64,000 nucleotides of DNA from Haemaphysalis longicornis. Its lineage: Eukaryota; Arthropoda; Arachnida; Ixodida; Ixodidae. Position numbers and translations under genes: made by a program. The notes beneath the pieces were generated by a model, which was not told the DNA's origin, did not search any database, and worked only from the letters and a program-made list of their open reading frames with translations. This document shows positions 14,221 through 25,300 of the stretch, one piece after another. The DNA lies in NCBI GenBank assembly GCA_013339765.2, contig CM023453.1, positions 91,853,767-91,917,766 of the forward strand, written 5' to 3'. The number at the start of each line of letters is the position of its first letter. The first letter of the stretch is position 1.

Positions 14221-15131
14221 ATCTGAGGCGATGAAGACAAATTACAAGTTGGCTTCATTAAAGAAGAAGCTGCTTTGTCCCGATAACAATGCTATTATTT
14301 TGTCGCGAACTTAAACAAATAATGGAGATATCATAGAAAACACTTAAAGCCCTGCCTACTCCCCAGACACCTTCTGGCACTTTTCTATGACGTCACGCAA
14401 TCTTGTTTGTGCGATCGGCGGTCGCCAACCTAAGCCATTGCCAAGAAACATGAGAGGGCGATTGTGGTGGGGACTTCAGTCCCCTTTGCTTGCATCAGTT
14501 GAATGCTTAGACGTGCAGCTAACACATTGATAATTGCGTTTTTAAAGCTGGCTCATATGACGTCACTCCCGCCAATAACACGTCACTGTAGCGCGAAATT
14601 TGACCATTTTAAATGCAGAGCATTTGTATAACTCACGATGTCACCTGTGCGTCGGCGTCCGCAGCAGCCAGCCTCCCCCCTACACTATAAAAAGAAATAG
14701 CAGTTACCGGCGCCTGGTTCCGATCCCACGACCCTGCGGGCGGAACGCAAGGTACATGGTGCTCTACCCACTGCGCCACAAAACCGACACAGAATCAAAG
14801 GCTACGAACGCGCCTTATATCCTTGACTCATTCAAACTACGTCGTCAGCGGCATGCGTTGGCGACTCAGCGGCGTGCTAGCGGCGTGATAGCTGCGTGGT
14901 GTACACGTGATAGCACCAACTCCCCAAACACTAAACGTTAACGCAATACACCCACCCCCTATGTGACGCATTTACTCGAGTCCCCCTCGCGGGGAGATGG
15001 GCCCATTTTTTGAACTTTTTGCGTTTCTTTTTGTTAAAACGTCTTTCGTGGCTGTATTAGAGCTGAGGGAGGTACTGAAGCCCAGTTCTTTCAAATTGAG
15101 TGAAGTTGCATTTTGTCTCTATGGCCTCTTT
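14221..15131. mobile_element. TTAA element T2, same family as T1, with a nested insertion
   Basis: Flanked by TTAA at 14217-14220 and 15132-15135. The ends (GCGATGAAGACAAATTACAA left; the right end reads TTTTGTCTCTATGGC) and internal sequence match T1, including 'cccgataacaatg' and 'tctatgacgtcacg'. It is larger because a 392-bp element sits inside at 14611-15002. Confidence 0.75.
14611..15002. mobile_element. SINE-bearing palindrome-ended element nested in T2
   Basis: Flanked by a 7-bp direct repeat CCATTTT (14604-14610 and 15003-15009); T1 lacks the insert at the same point. It starts with the palindrome AAATGCAGAGCATTT and ends with 'tccccctcgcggggag'. The interior carries a minus-strand tRNA-like block: TGGCGCAGTGGGTAGAGCAC (A-box-like) and GATCGGAACC (B-box-like). 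Confidence 0.7.
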
Positions 15132-15333
15132 TTAAGAGATGGTAGGACCTGCAGTTTGGCTCAGTGCCTATTTCCGTCCAATGCGTTTTTTTTTTTAGTT
15201 ATGTCCTTATCTGATATGTTTACTTTTCGCGACAACATGTCCGTAATGTATGAGCACGAGTTTTCGATGCCTTCAGGGAGGGTGTAGACATATATGCTTA
15301 CGCTTTGTTAGGACTTCACCGTGGGATATAATA

Positions 15334-17334
15334 CAGTCAAAAATCGATTTAACGAAATGCGATTTAACGAAAGTCCCGATTTTACGAAGATATCTCGATT
15401 CAACCTCAGACGCCAATTGAGCCCAACGCTTTGACCAACTCGGAATAACGAAACCATTATCACGATCTCTGTCCAAATTTAACGAATCCTTTCTCCAAAA
15501 ATGCAGCTAAAGAACTGTTAATCTTTGGTTATTTTGTCGAGCGCCTCGAAATTGATTCATGGTGTTCCAAAGGTAACACCTTATAGCACCCCGCTTTAGC
15601 AACTGCGCGGCGCAAAACGGGACTTGTAATTTTGAATTGAATTCACAAGATGGCGCCAGCGGTTAAAAAAAATTCGCTCGCGCGTCATATGGCACTGGCG
15701 CTGTTTCGAAAAGGCCGACACCGGGTCAAGTCATGGCCGCTCTTGATCTGCTACGGATGTTTGCCAGAACGCACGAGGATACGCAAGACACACTGTACTG
15801 GTCATACTACAATCCGTGCGGCCGATGCTTTACACAGCGCACGCTAGCAAACATCGCCGACTTCTTTTGTGGGAAATCAATTTGTAGTCCCCAGGAGGGC
15901 GTTTTTGTTCAGGTAACAATTTTAACAGCGGGGAATGGTGTTGCTGGCCGCAATGTGCGCGGTGTCATCAAAAAGCCCCGGGTTATAGTTACTCTTGCCG
16001 TTTACCGCATACGTAAGCACGCGCTTTTCACGCGCAGCGCCCGGCGTCATCCAGGCTTGCGCATGGCGCTTGAAAAAAAAAATAACAATAGAACAGTTCA
16101 CGTGTGTACGCGCCTCAAGGGGGGAGCGAAAGATAACTTGCGCTACATACGCCCAGTTGGTGAAGCCGGTTGTCACCGGTTATAGCGCATGCTGAGGCGT
16201 CCCACTTTGGAAGAAATTAGGAAGACGATATAATGTAGATGGATACGACTAGTACTACCACATTGAAAAACATGTAAATTTCAAACCTAATGCAATGCAT
16301 GGTGGTGTGTCCTCCAGCTCTGCTGGTTTAAAGGGACCCTGCAACACTCTTTGAGCAGTGCAAGTAAACCTGCGCGACGTTTAGATTACACTGCCAGGAA
16401 TACCTGAGCCAAATATTACACGTGCACGTGAAGCGGTGAGCGCGCAAATCGATGTGAAAGACGCGGAAAAACCAACCGCTCTCTCTTCAGTTGTCCTCAT
16501 TATGCAACCCCTGGCATGGCCTAAGGGACGTCACATAGGCCATGGCTGCCCGATCGGCTGCCATTTCCGTCGTCGTCATCGCTGTGTACGAACCTCTTCT
16601 ATGCCTGAACCTGTAGGCACTGTTTTGCCGTTTCTTCTGTGTTTTGAGTGCGCGCGGAGTTTGAATGATGAGCTCAATACTTCCCTTTCAACGGGACTAC
16701 TCGACTACAAACGTTTATTGCTTCAAAAACGCCCTACCAGCCCGAGCGCGCACTTGCGAGCAGGCACCCATGCCTGCTTTTTTGTGGCAACAGACCGGAA
16801 ATAGGCCCCTCCGCGTTGCGGAGAAAAGGAGAACACTACCCGGCATGTGATATATCGAAGGCCGCCAAAGAGAACGCCGCGAATCCGCCCCCCTCTCCGG
16901 GAGAGAGCGCGCAGCTTTCGTCGCGTTGCCCGCGGTCGAGTTGAGAGGGAACGATTATGCGCGATTTCTCATCGCGCGTAGTTTCGTTAATTGTGAACGA
17001 ATTTTCATAATTCTTGCGGGCGGAGATTTCTGGGACAATACACTTTATCCCAAAATACATGACTAGTAGTCGATGGCAAGTGTTGCAGGGTCCCTTTAAG
17101 ACTTGTGCGACCGCAAGCTTTGCCAAATTTTTTCGCGGTATGTACACGCGTGCCGCAATTTCATTCCCGGAAAATTTACGTACGCTTCGCAATACGACGC
17201 CGCATAAGCAATTGCTGGACGCCGAATGTGCCGAATTAAGTGACCAAGAAATGCCTAACTAGATTAACCGAAGTTCTCAATTTAACGAAATATTTTGCGA
17301 CTCTCCTCAACTTCGTTAAAGAGAGTTTTGACTG
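15334..17334. mobile_element. Tigger/pogo-like DNA transposon, 2 kb, non-autonomous
   Basis: Ends CAGTCAAAA...TTTAACGAA on the left and TTCGTTAAAGAGAGTTTTGACTG on the right (last 20: CGTTAAAGAGAGTTTTGACTG less one) are inverted repeats, flanked by TA at 15332-15333 and 17335-17336. TTTAACGAA recurs inside both ends. No transposase frame is visible. A TTAA element is nested at 16332-17095. Confidence 0.75.
16332..17095. mobile_element. TTAA element T3, nested in the Tigger-like element
   Basis: TTAA at 16328-16331 and 17096-17099. Ends AGGGACCCTGCAACACT and AGTGTTGCAGGGTCCCT are perfect inverted repeats. 764 bp, no coding capacity. Confidence 0.85.
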
Positions 17335-17639
17335 TATTTGCAACTGGGGCTTTTCTTCCTTTCTCGGTTTACAGTGAGCCTGCCTTTCTCTAGCATCATC
17401 AAGTTCAGCAAACAACAGTTCGGGAATTCACGAGTGCTCACTGAAGGCGAGGCTATGTACAAGGTGAAACACGGTGTGATGTAATGAATTGAGGTAGTAT
17501 GCATATTTAGGGGAACGCAGCGCTGTGGGCCCTGAAGAAGTTAGGGGAGCCCAAACGCAACACGCTCGCGCACGGCGAGCTTTAGAAGATGGTCTTCCCC
17601 AACAGTTTGCCGCCGGCTTGGGTTGCTCGGATCAACGCC

Positions 17640-18330
17640 CTCGGATGAGAGAGACAAAAAACTTCCAACTAAACCAAGCAAAAAAGCTTCAGAGAGTGCT
17701 ATTCCGGGATGCCTTGCGTTCCGGCCGTGTCGACAGCCCTTTCGATCAAGCGCAGCTGATCTTGGAGGAGCTGGAGCTGGCCAAGGCTCTCTCCCAAAGC
17801 TCTATAGAAAGGTGGAGGTTGGGGGGGTCTAGGGTAGATTTTCGCAGCTGCCCACAATATGTGTCCCAGGCTCCTTAAAAAAGTGGCAAAGTGGAGAAAA
17901 GTGTGCCCGGTCAAAGAGATGAAGTCTGGTGGGACGTGGGAACGTGCTAATCTGCAGGGCGCGGAATAATCTTTCCTGGTCCCTCGGTAACGATTTGTGC
18001 GGCAAGGAGTGCGTTTTACAGTGCCGCGCTCCGGCCGCGCAATTTCCTGGTATGTGACAACAGGATGCATGCACTCGGCGGGTCAAATCTCGAGCCACGA
18101 GGTTGGCGATCTCGTTGCCGGGTATGCCGGTGAGAGCTGGTGCTCATACAATCCTGACTGGTCTCGTATGTTGCGAACTTTAGGCTTAGGGTCGCGGCAA
18201 ATGTTTGATCGCCGCTAAGTATCGTTACAATTGTACACAAATTTTTTTTCGCACGTGGAACTTTGTTTTCACGGAGATTGACATTTATGTGATCAGTGAT
18301 CAAGATACCTGCCACGGCCTGCGTCAAGAA
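17640..18330 (-). mobile_element. Decayed LINE 3' end (RNase H end and C-terminus)
   Basis: Minus-strand frames give LTGIPGNEIANLVARDLTRR (RNase H end) and then PLCHFFKEPGTHI, overlapping in another frame with GHILWAAAKIY. Several frame shifts. Confidence 0.6.
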
Positions 18331-18514
18331 CATTGATACATGGCGGTCGTTCTTTTTGGAGCGGGCAGGCGCCTTAGAATATGGTCACCCAGACGTAACA
18401 AGGGCAAAAACATTAAAAAACAAGGGACAATGAGGAAGCTTGGAACAGAAGAAAAAAGGTGCAGATACAATGCTAAGTGAAGAAAAAGCAGACAAACATG
18501 TCCTATCGCAGGGA

Positions 18515-18610
18515 AGGGCCCAATGTTTTCGGGCAGATGTGCCGCATTGCCCACCAGTGCGTTAGGCAGCGCTTCGTCCTGGTCACCGCAGTGTCCACAC
18601 TTCTGCACAT
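18515..18610 (-). mobile_element. Possible LINE zinc-knuckle fragment
   Basis: The minus strand reads KCGHCGDQDEALPNALVGNA, resembling the C-terminal CxxC...H...C region of tick LINEs. Confidence 0.35.
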
Positions 18611-19172
18611 GGAGCTGGCGTCATCGCTGTTGGGTTGGGACGGCTGAAACCCAAGTGGCTGCAGTAGGGTGGCGCCACGGCTACTGGTGGTGGAGAGACA
18701 CTCGACAGCGCTTCACAATGTGCTCAGTCTCCTCAGTGGTACCCCTAGGTATGCACAGCACTGCCCACATTTGGTCGTCACTAGAGCCCCTAAATGACCT
18801 ATACTGATCTAGTGGCTATAGGCAGGCATGTACTGTTGTAGGCTGGAATAACCGAAATACACAGAGCTGAACACTCAAACATCAGCCAATTTTCAGCACT
18901 GATTCAGCAGCGACTGTCATCTCAATCATTTGTTTCACTGCTTTCTATTAGAAACTACCATGGCATGATTGATATTACACAGCATGTTATTCTATTTCGG
19001 CTTAGTCATGCCCACCAAGCCATGACCTCAAAACTGAAATCAGCATTGCTACAAATGGAGTTAAAAACTACAAATTTACATGGCCAAGAAGAGTATAGAA
19101 GCATACAAACATACATGCAGACACAAGGGAAGCACAGCTTTTTAGCAACAGGGCTGAATACCACAAAGCACC

Positions 19173-19178
19173 TTTATT
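19173..19178 (-). terminator. MMAB poly(A) signal AATAAA
   Basis: TTTATT on the plus strand reads AATAAA on the minus strand, 75 bases after the MMAB stop codon, implying a very short 3' UTR. Confidence 0.65.
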
Positions 19179-19252
19179 TGCAAAGTATCATCCTGTATTC
19201 AGTATCAAAGTGTCCCATAAATGCAGTGCTCGCAGCTTCTGAAGCCAGGGCG

Positions 19253-19328
19253 TCACTTGTAAATCGTTTCCTCGGCGTCCTCATGGTGTGAACAAACCCT
19301 CGCTGCGACAAAGAGGTAGTCGCTCAGC
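19253..19328 (-). CDS. MMAB: MMAB terminal exon, RLSDYLFVAAR to the stop
   Basis: The exon starts after GGTTGCCTGCAG and encodes LSDYLFVAARVCSHHEDAEE then TIYK and TGA. The ending closely parallels human NRLSDYLFTLARYAA...KIYMK. It is separated from the previous exon by a 7.5-kb intron. Confidence 0.95.
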
Positions 19329-22300
19329 CTGCAGGCAACCATGTGAGGGAAAGAAAGGGAAAAAGCGAGTGAGGGTTCAATTTCGCGGCTAACGTGATAA
19401 TATTCCATGCCCCCACTGGCATGCACACGCACTCGGGTGAATATGGCCCACTGGTTTCTTACTGGTTTCATCTGGTCCCAGTTATAGATCATCTGGTTTG
19501 AGCTGGTTCCAGTTACTGGGCAACTGGTTTCATCTGGTCCCAGTTACGAGTTATCTGGTCTCAGCTGGCAAGAGCATGGTTTGGTACTGGTTTTATCTGG
19601 GCCCTGTTGCTGGTAGACTGGTCCTAGTTAGGGGGTATCTGGTGCCAGTTACAGGGCATCCGGTCCCAGTTGTCAAGGGCCTGGTTTGGTACTGGTTTGA
19701 GCTGGGCCCAGTTGCTGGTCAACTGGTACCAGTTGATCAGCAACTGGACCAAGTTGGGGGGCATCTGGTGCCAGTTACAAGGCATGCAGTCCCAGTTGCG
19801 GGGTATCTGGATCCCATTTGGGATAAAATATATTTCCTGTTGCAGTTACGACCAGGTTTTTTCTTGAGAACTCTGCTAGCATACAAAACAAACAGTTTTT
19901 GGGCCCTCATTCTCAAGCAACTATAACTTTTACCTGGTACGGAAACGTCTATTAACAGACATGCTTCTTACGAGGACAAAGAGTTTTTGGCCAACCACCA
20001 ATGTTACTGGCCAACCATCAAAGGAAACAAATTTCGTTTTTTGTCCCAGCAAGCACCTTTGATGTGGCAGGAGATCAAATCCTAAGAGTGATGAGAACAT
20101 GAATCCGAAAAGAGATGCAAAGTGCCAAGATGCTGCGAGCCTGTCACACTACACCCACTCTGGGGCAACCGGCGTGTTTGTGTCGTTGTCGGTGTAGCAT
20201 GATAAGGTGGCTTTGGAAGTCCGGTGACGAGTCAGCGACTGGTTGGTGTCGCCGTCTTCCATCGTCTTAATAAGCAACTGCTGCCGCAGCGAGTGTACTC
20301 ATTTGTATTCACGCCACTGTAATCTGCTGATACGAACCAACTTGCTTCTACGTTTTGGTGTCCCGCTGAGACACTAATCACTTTTATGAGCGAAATCACT
20401 TTCAAATGAACCACTGCTAAGGAATTATTATAACTGTTCTGGGTGCCGGTAGGATTTTATCTTGGGAGGAGGGAACCCATTGCACTGCCGCGGGAAGGGG
20501 GGGGGGGGGGGGCGTAAAAATATTAAAAGCAATATTCCACAGCATATAAGGGACATAATGAAGAAAGCTCGTTTCTGTTTTTAAAAGTAACAATTAAGTT
20601 TCAAGAGGTTTATGAACGCTCATACATACCAACAAGGAACCACTGTGTTACATGGCAACATTTTATTCAATAGAACGATTGAGGGCACCAATTTATGAAA
20701 CAACAGACATTTTTCAAGTAGCCAACTGTGCATGTGACTTCGCCATTCTGCCAGGTCGCTCCGGGCAAAATAAACACCTGGCGCATTGTCACCTTTGTGC
20801 CTGGAGAGCAGCTGCTGCTTTATAGCACTGCACACTTTTATACACGTATATCAGCCTTTTCGACAGTTTGTGGTGAGTCTGCACATGCACACCACTGGCG
20901 TAGCCAGAAATATTTTTGGGGAGACACTTTACCCTGCCAGGAAGAAAATTTCAAAAAAGATAGTGTGTGCCCAAACAATATCTAATTTTTGTTGTCTTAT
21001 CCTAGTCTCTTTCTTATACCCATGCCACACGTACTAAAAAAATTACATTAGGTGCTTAATGACTTAAGTTTTAATGCCATTAATTGGCTGCTACACACAA
21101 AAATCTAATGCCATTCGCTCTAATGTCATTTTTGCTTTAAGGAGTTCCACACAACTCATTCGCCTTCACGAGAGAGAGAGAGAGAGCGATCTTTAATGAA
21201 GTCTGGCGATGTTAGCTGGGCTAAAATGCCTAACTTGCTACGCCAGTTGATGACGGGATGAAGATGATGGCGATGATGTTCAAGAAGTTGATGTGTACAG
21301 ATACGGCGAGTTATTTACAGCGACTGGTCTAGACCTGTGTGTTGCAGGTACTCTATCAGAGCTTTGGTAGCCCTTAAAGCACGTTTGGGAACGCCTTAAA
21401 TATGCGTCCTCTCGAACGCTGTGAGCACCAAATGGAACCAATGAAAGTCTCAGCACCAGAGTGTTGACGTGGAAACGTAGCTAAACTTCGAAATAAGACG
21501 ATTTTTTGTGCACTCTTGGTGGCAAAGTTTTGAAGAAGACAAAGTTCACTAAAACAGCGGAAAAAGGCAAAACATCGTGTTACTCGCTGTGTTAAATTTT
21601 TCGGATTCGGCTACCACTAGCAGGCGACGGCAGCTGCTGAAGCCATTTTTAGAAACGGCTCACACCGTTTTTAAGAAAACACTATTTCTCATAACAATTC
21701 CTTTCACAAAAAACATTTTTAACCCCTGCAAGACGTTTTTCTCTATGTTAAAGACTTCTAAAATATGAGTGAATTTCTCTTTTTGGTGATTATCACCATC
21801 ATGCCTAACACATTTAATGCCTTTGCATTTTCGTGTGTAGCACGGCCCGCCCAATTAATGTCATTCGGTATCTTAAGGCCTTAAACACTTGATGTCATTT
21901 TTCGTGTGCGTGTGGCACGGGTAATACAGTTAAATTTATGGGTAAAGCATGTTAAAAGCATGGGTGGAAAAAAAAGGCCGAAATGAGGGGGGATGCACCG
22001 CTTTTAAAATTTAGGGGGTGGATCTGAAACTGAAACACCCCCCTGGCAATGCCCTTGGTACACACGTAGAAAAAAAAGCTCGCAAAGCAAATGAAAGAGG
22101 CAAAGCTTGGCTGCCCATGCAGTGAGAACATAGTCTCCCAGCGTGCAAGTCACCAAGATGAAAAAAAAAAATGCGTAGCATTGTTATGCCGCTTGTCTTG
22201 AGTGCGAGTTCTATCCAGCCAAATTTTTCGGGTTTTCTAAATCCTGTCCAACCAATTACCTGCACTTAAGCTAATATAGTGATTACAGGCTGGACTTCTG

Positions 22301-25300
22301 CAAAATCTGCATTATTGTGGAAATGCAGGTCATTGTACAATTTGACGTTTTCAGTACTTTTTTATATTTTTGTTATTTATTATTTTTTCAAAATTTTGTT
22401 CGACCAATGACCTCCATTTACACTATTATAACGACTACAAATAGAAATTCCACGAAATCTGCATTATTGTAGAAATGCCATGCGTCATAATTTTTTAATG
22501 TTTATTTTTTGTTTTTTCAAAATTTCGTCTGACAAATTATCCCAATTTACGCTATTATACTGATTACATTTAGAACTTCTGCGAAATCTGCATTATTGTG
22601 GAAATGCAGGGAATTACACGGTCCGCCATTTTCCGTAATTATTATATATTTTTCCTATTTTTTTAGTTTTAAAATCTCGTTCAACTAATTATCACCATTT
22701 ATGCAATTATAATGATTAGAGGTGGAACTTTCCTGAAATCTGAATTATTGTGAAAATGCAGGGCATCACACATTTCGTAACTTTCCATATTTTTTATGTT
22801 TTGCATTTTTTTTAGTTTTTCAAAATTTCGTGCAACCAGTTATCTCCATTTACGCCATGGTAGCAATCACAGTTAGAAATACCGTGATATCTGCCTTTTT
22901 GTGGAAATGCAGAGCGTTGCATGGTCCTGGCTGTGGGGGTACTCGGCAAAGAATGCTACGCATTAAAAGGTAAAGAAAATGGCTCTCTGCCAACTGCAGA
23001 TTAGTCTCAGTAATTTGCACACGCTACCCAGGCTTCCAAGTGAAAGGAACCAGTGACAAGGTTGGCGGGGAAATGAGTGACTAGGATACTCTGTGCAAAA
23101 GTTCTTTTGACGGCGAGAACTTTCCAGTCCTCACTGCTTAGTTCGCTGTGGCGGCCACTACGAGGATTGGTACTGGAAAAAAGTCCGTTGTTTTGCACCG
23201 GTCAGATAACCCATGTAAAATTAAATGATGCTGTGAGGCAAAAATTGCGAAAAACTGTTTGCTTTGCGACTGCAAAACCAATTTTTATAATCACTCATCC
23301 ATAAATATAAGCAACATGCGTCTACAGGCACGTGCATCGCAAAGTGATTATCTCCGTGAACCCTCTTTGCCTCTCCTTTTCAACTTTTTGCACAATGAAG
23401 CTGGAGAGTGATGAGTACAGATGGTTGTCGGAAACCCTGAAACGAAGCAACGTCTTCACACATCGAATCATGCTAAATGAACGCTCGATTGGGACAACAT
23501 GTTGCTGCGGGGAATATGATGGACTTCCTGGCGACAGCTGAGGGGTACATACCAACAGGGATGTGCCCCTCATCAAATTAAAAAAAGTCCACCGGATATT
23601 CATTGAAGTCCTTGTTGTTTCGCCATCGACGCCAATGTTCAGCTTCTCAGTTGAAGTACAGTCGAACCTCCTCATAAGGAACACTGATATAGCGAATTAT
23701 CGGCTATAGCGAACTACATACAAACTTTGGTTGGTCACGCTTCATTTCAGTGACACTTATTCTTTTATAACGAAAGTGAAACTGTGAGGGCCACGCGCAC
23801 TATCGGATATAATGAAGAAATATTTGACCAGCAGGCTGAGAAGCTACCTGGAAAAACTCCGGCGTCCGAAGCTCCAGAAGTAGAAAAGGCCTTTGTTCGT
23901 GGACACTGTGGAAAACTACATCCTGCTTAGTGCTGTGAGTAGCCACCACACAAAGATCACATCCTTCGTTGAAAAAAGGCCTGTTTTGTTAAATGAAATT
24001 CGTTCTGTTGTAATTTCCTGTTTCATGTTGTTGTTCATTGAGCTTGAAATGCCACAAGGAGAAAAATAAAGGTTACCTTGTTTATAGCACGTTTGAAGAT
24101 TAAAATATTGCGTTTTTGTATCAATAATTTTTGCGGGAGCCAGATTACTGATAGGTTTGAACCGAATTTTAGCTCTACTATTATAATGAATATCAGATGT
24201 AACAAACAAATTACTATCCCAATACTGCTTCATTATAACGAGGTTTGACTGTAGTCAAAACGGCAGTATTTCTGAAGGTGCTCAAACAGCCTCGTTTCAT
24301 ATCTTGCTCGCTCCCTCAACACCTGTCGGTGATGCAATAAAAGTAAAGCAAATACGGGAGTGTCTCCAAATGTTTCTTCTTGTGCTGATACCAGAGAGTC
24401 CAAGCAAGGGATGAAGATGGTACGACTTTCGTCCGGAGTTCTGGAGTGTTTCGCCGGCCTGTATTAGGCGTGCAATTGTTCGCAGCACACTGAGTTCTGT
24501 GCCAAGCTGTCCTGCTGTCTCGCCATTTTCTGACTGCAAATCAGTAAAGGCTTCTTTCGCTTTTATCCAGTGCTTGGCAACCGTTTTCGTCTCAGACAGC
24601 ATGTGTTGCTCCACCTCTAAACTGTGCATCTGTTTGTTTATAATGCCAAATTTATTACAAAAGTGTGCCGAGCAAGAGTAAACTAAGAAGACGCATACTG
24701 CATTTTGCTACCGATTCATTCTTCATGTGCTCAACATCTAGCTTAGCTCGGCCAACAAAGGCAACATTAAAAATCGTGTTTTTCCTCTCTTCTTCCGTCA
24801 ACCCGACGAGCGCCCATCCATCACATAAGGTTAAAACTAAAAATGCATCTTTTGATTCAGGTAACCTGGATATGTATACGAAGTAAAGGGTCAGAACTAA
24901 CTCACACAATAGTTCATCCAATTAGCATGCATATCGCAAGATAATGGGATAACTGCAAAGGCCATGTTAAAGAAAGATTAGGCAGAACAAAGACGTTTGT
25001 CCTTATAAAAGAATACAGGGAACAAAAATCAAGAAATTGGTAATGAATCAGCTTTGATTAGTCTTTAACCTCAAAAATGGGCGTACCCAAACATTTGGAA
25101 CGCGAAAGGGTGGAGATGGACTATTGCATCCGATACAGTTACCTCCGAGAGTTGATCAGAGGACGAAGTGATGTGAAGATTGTCCTCAGGTGGCGGAGGC
25201 TGGTTAGGTGTGGCAATGGTTGTAGAAATATCTTTGGATTCAGGATGGTCGACCAGCTCGGAAAATTTTCTTGTCTTTACCAAAAAAGAAGCTACAGCCT

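Noticed and set aside
14690..14790. Functional tRNA gene
   Set aside because: A and B boxes exist but the sequence does not fold as a clear cloverleaf with intact acceptor stem, and it recurs as a dispersed element.
19498..19926. 142-codon repetitive open frame
   Set aside because: Translation of the minisatellite units; lies inside the last MMAB intron with no start context.
22170..22925. CRISPR-like array
   Set aside because: Eukaryotic context; units of about 150 bp are similar throughout, with no short repeat/unique spacer pattern.
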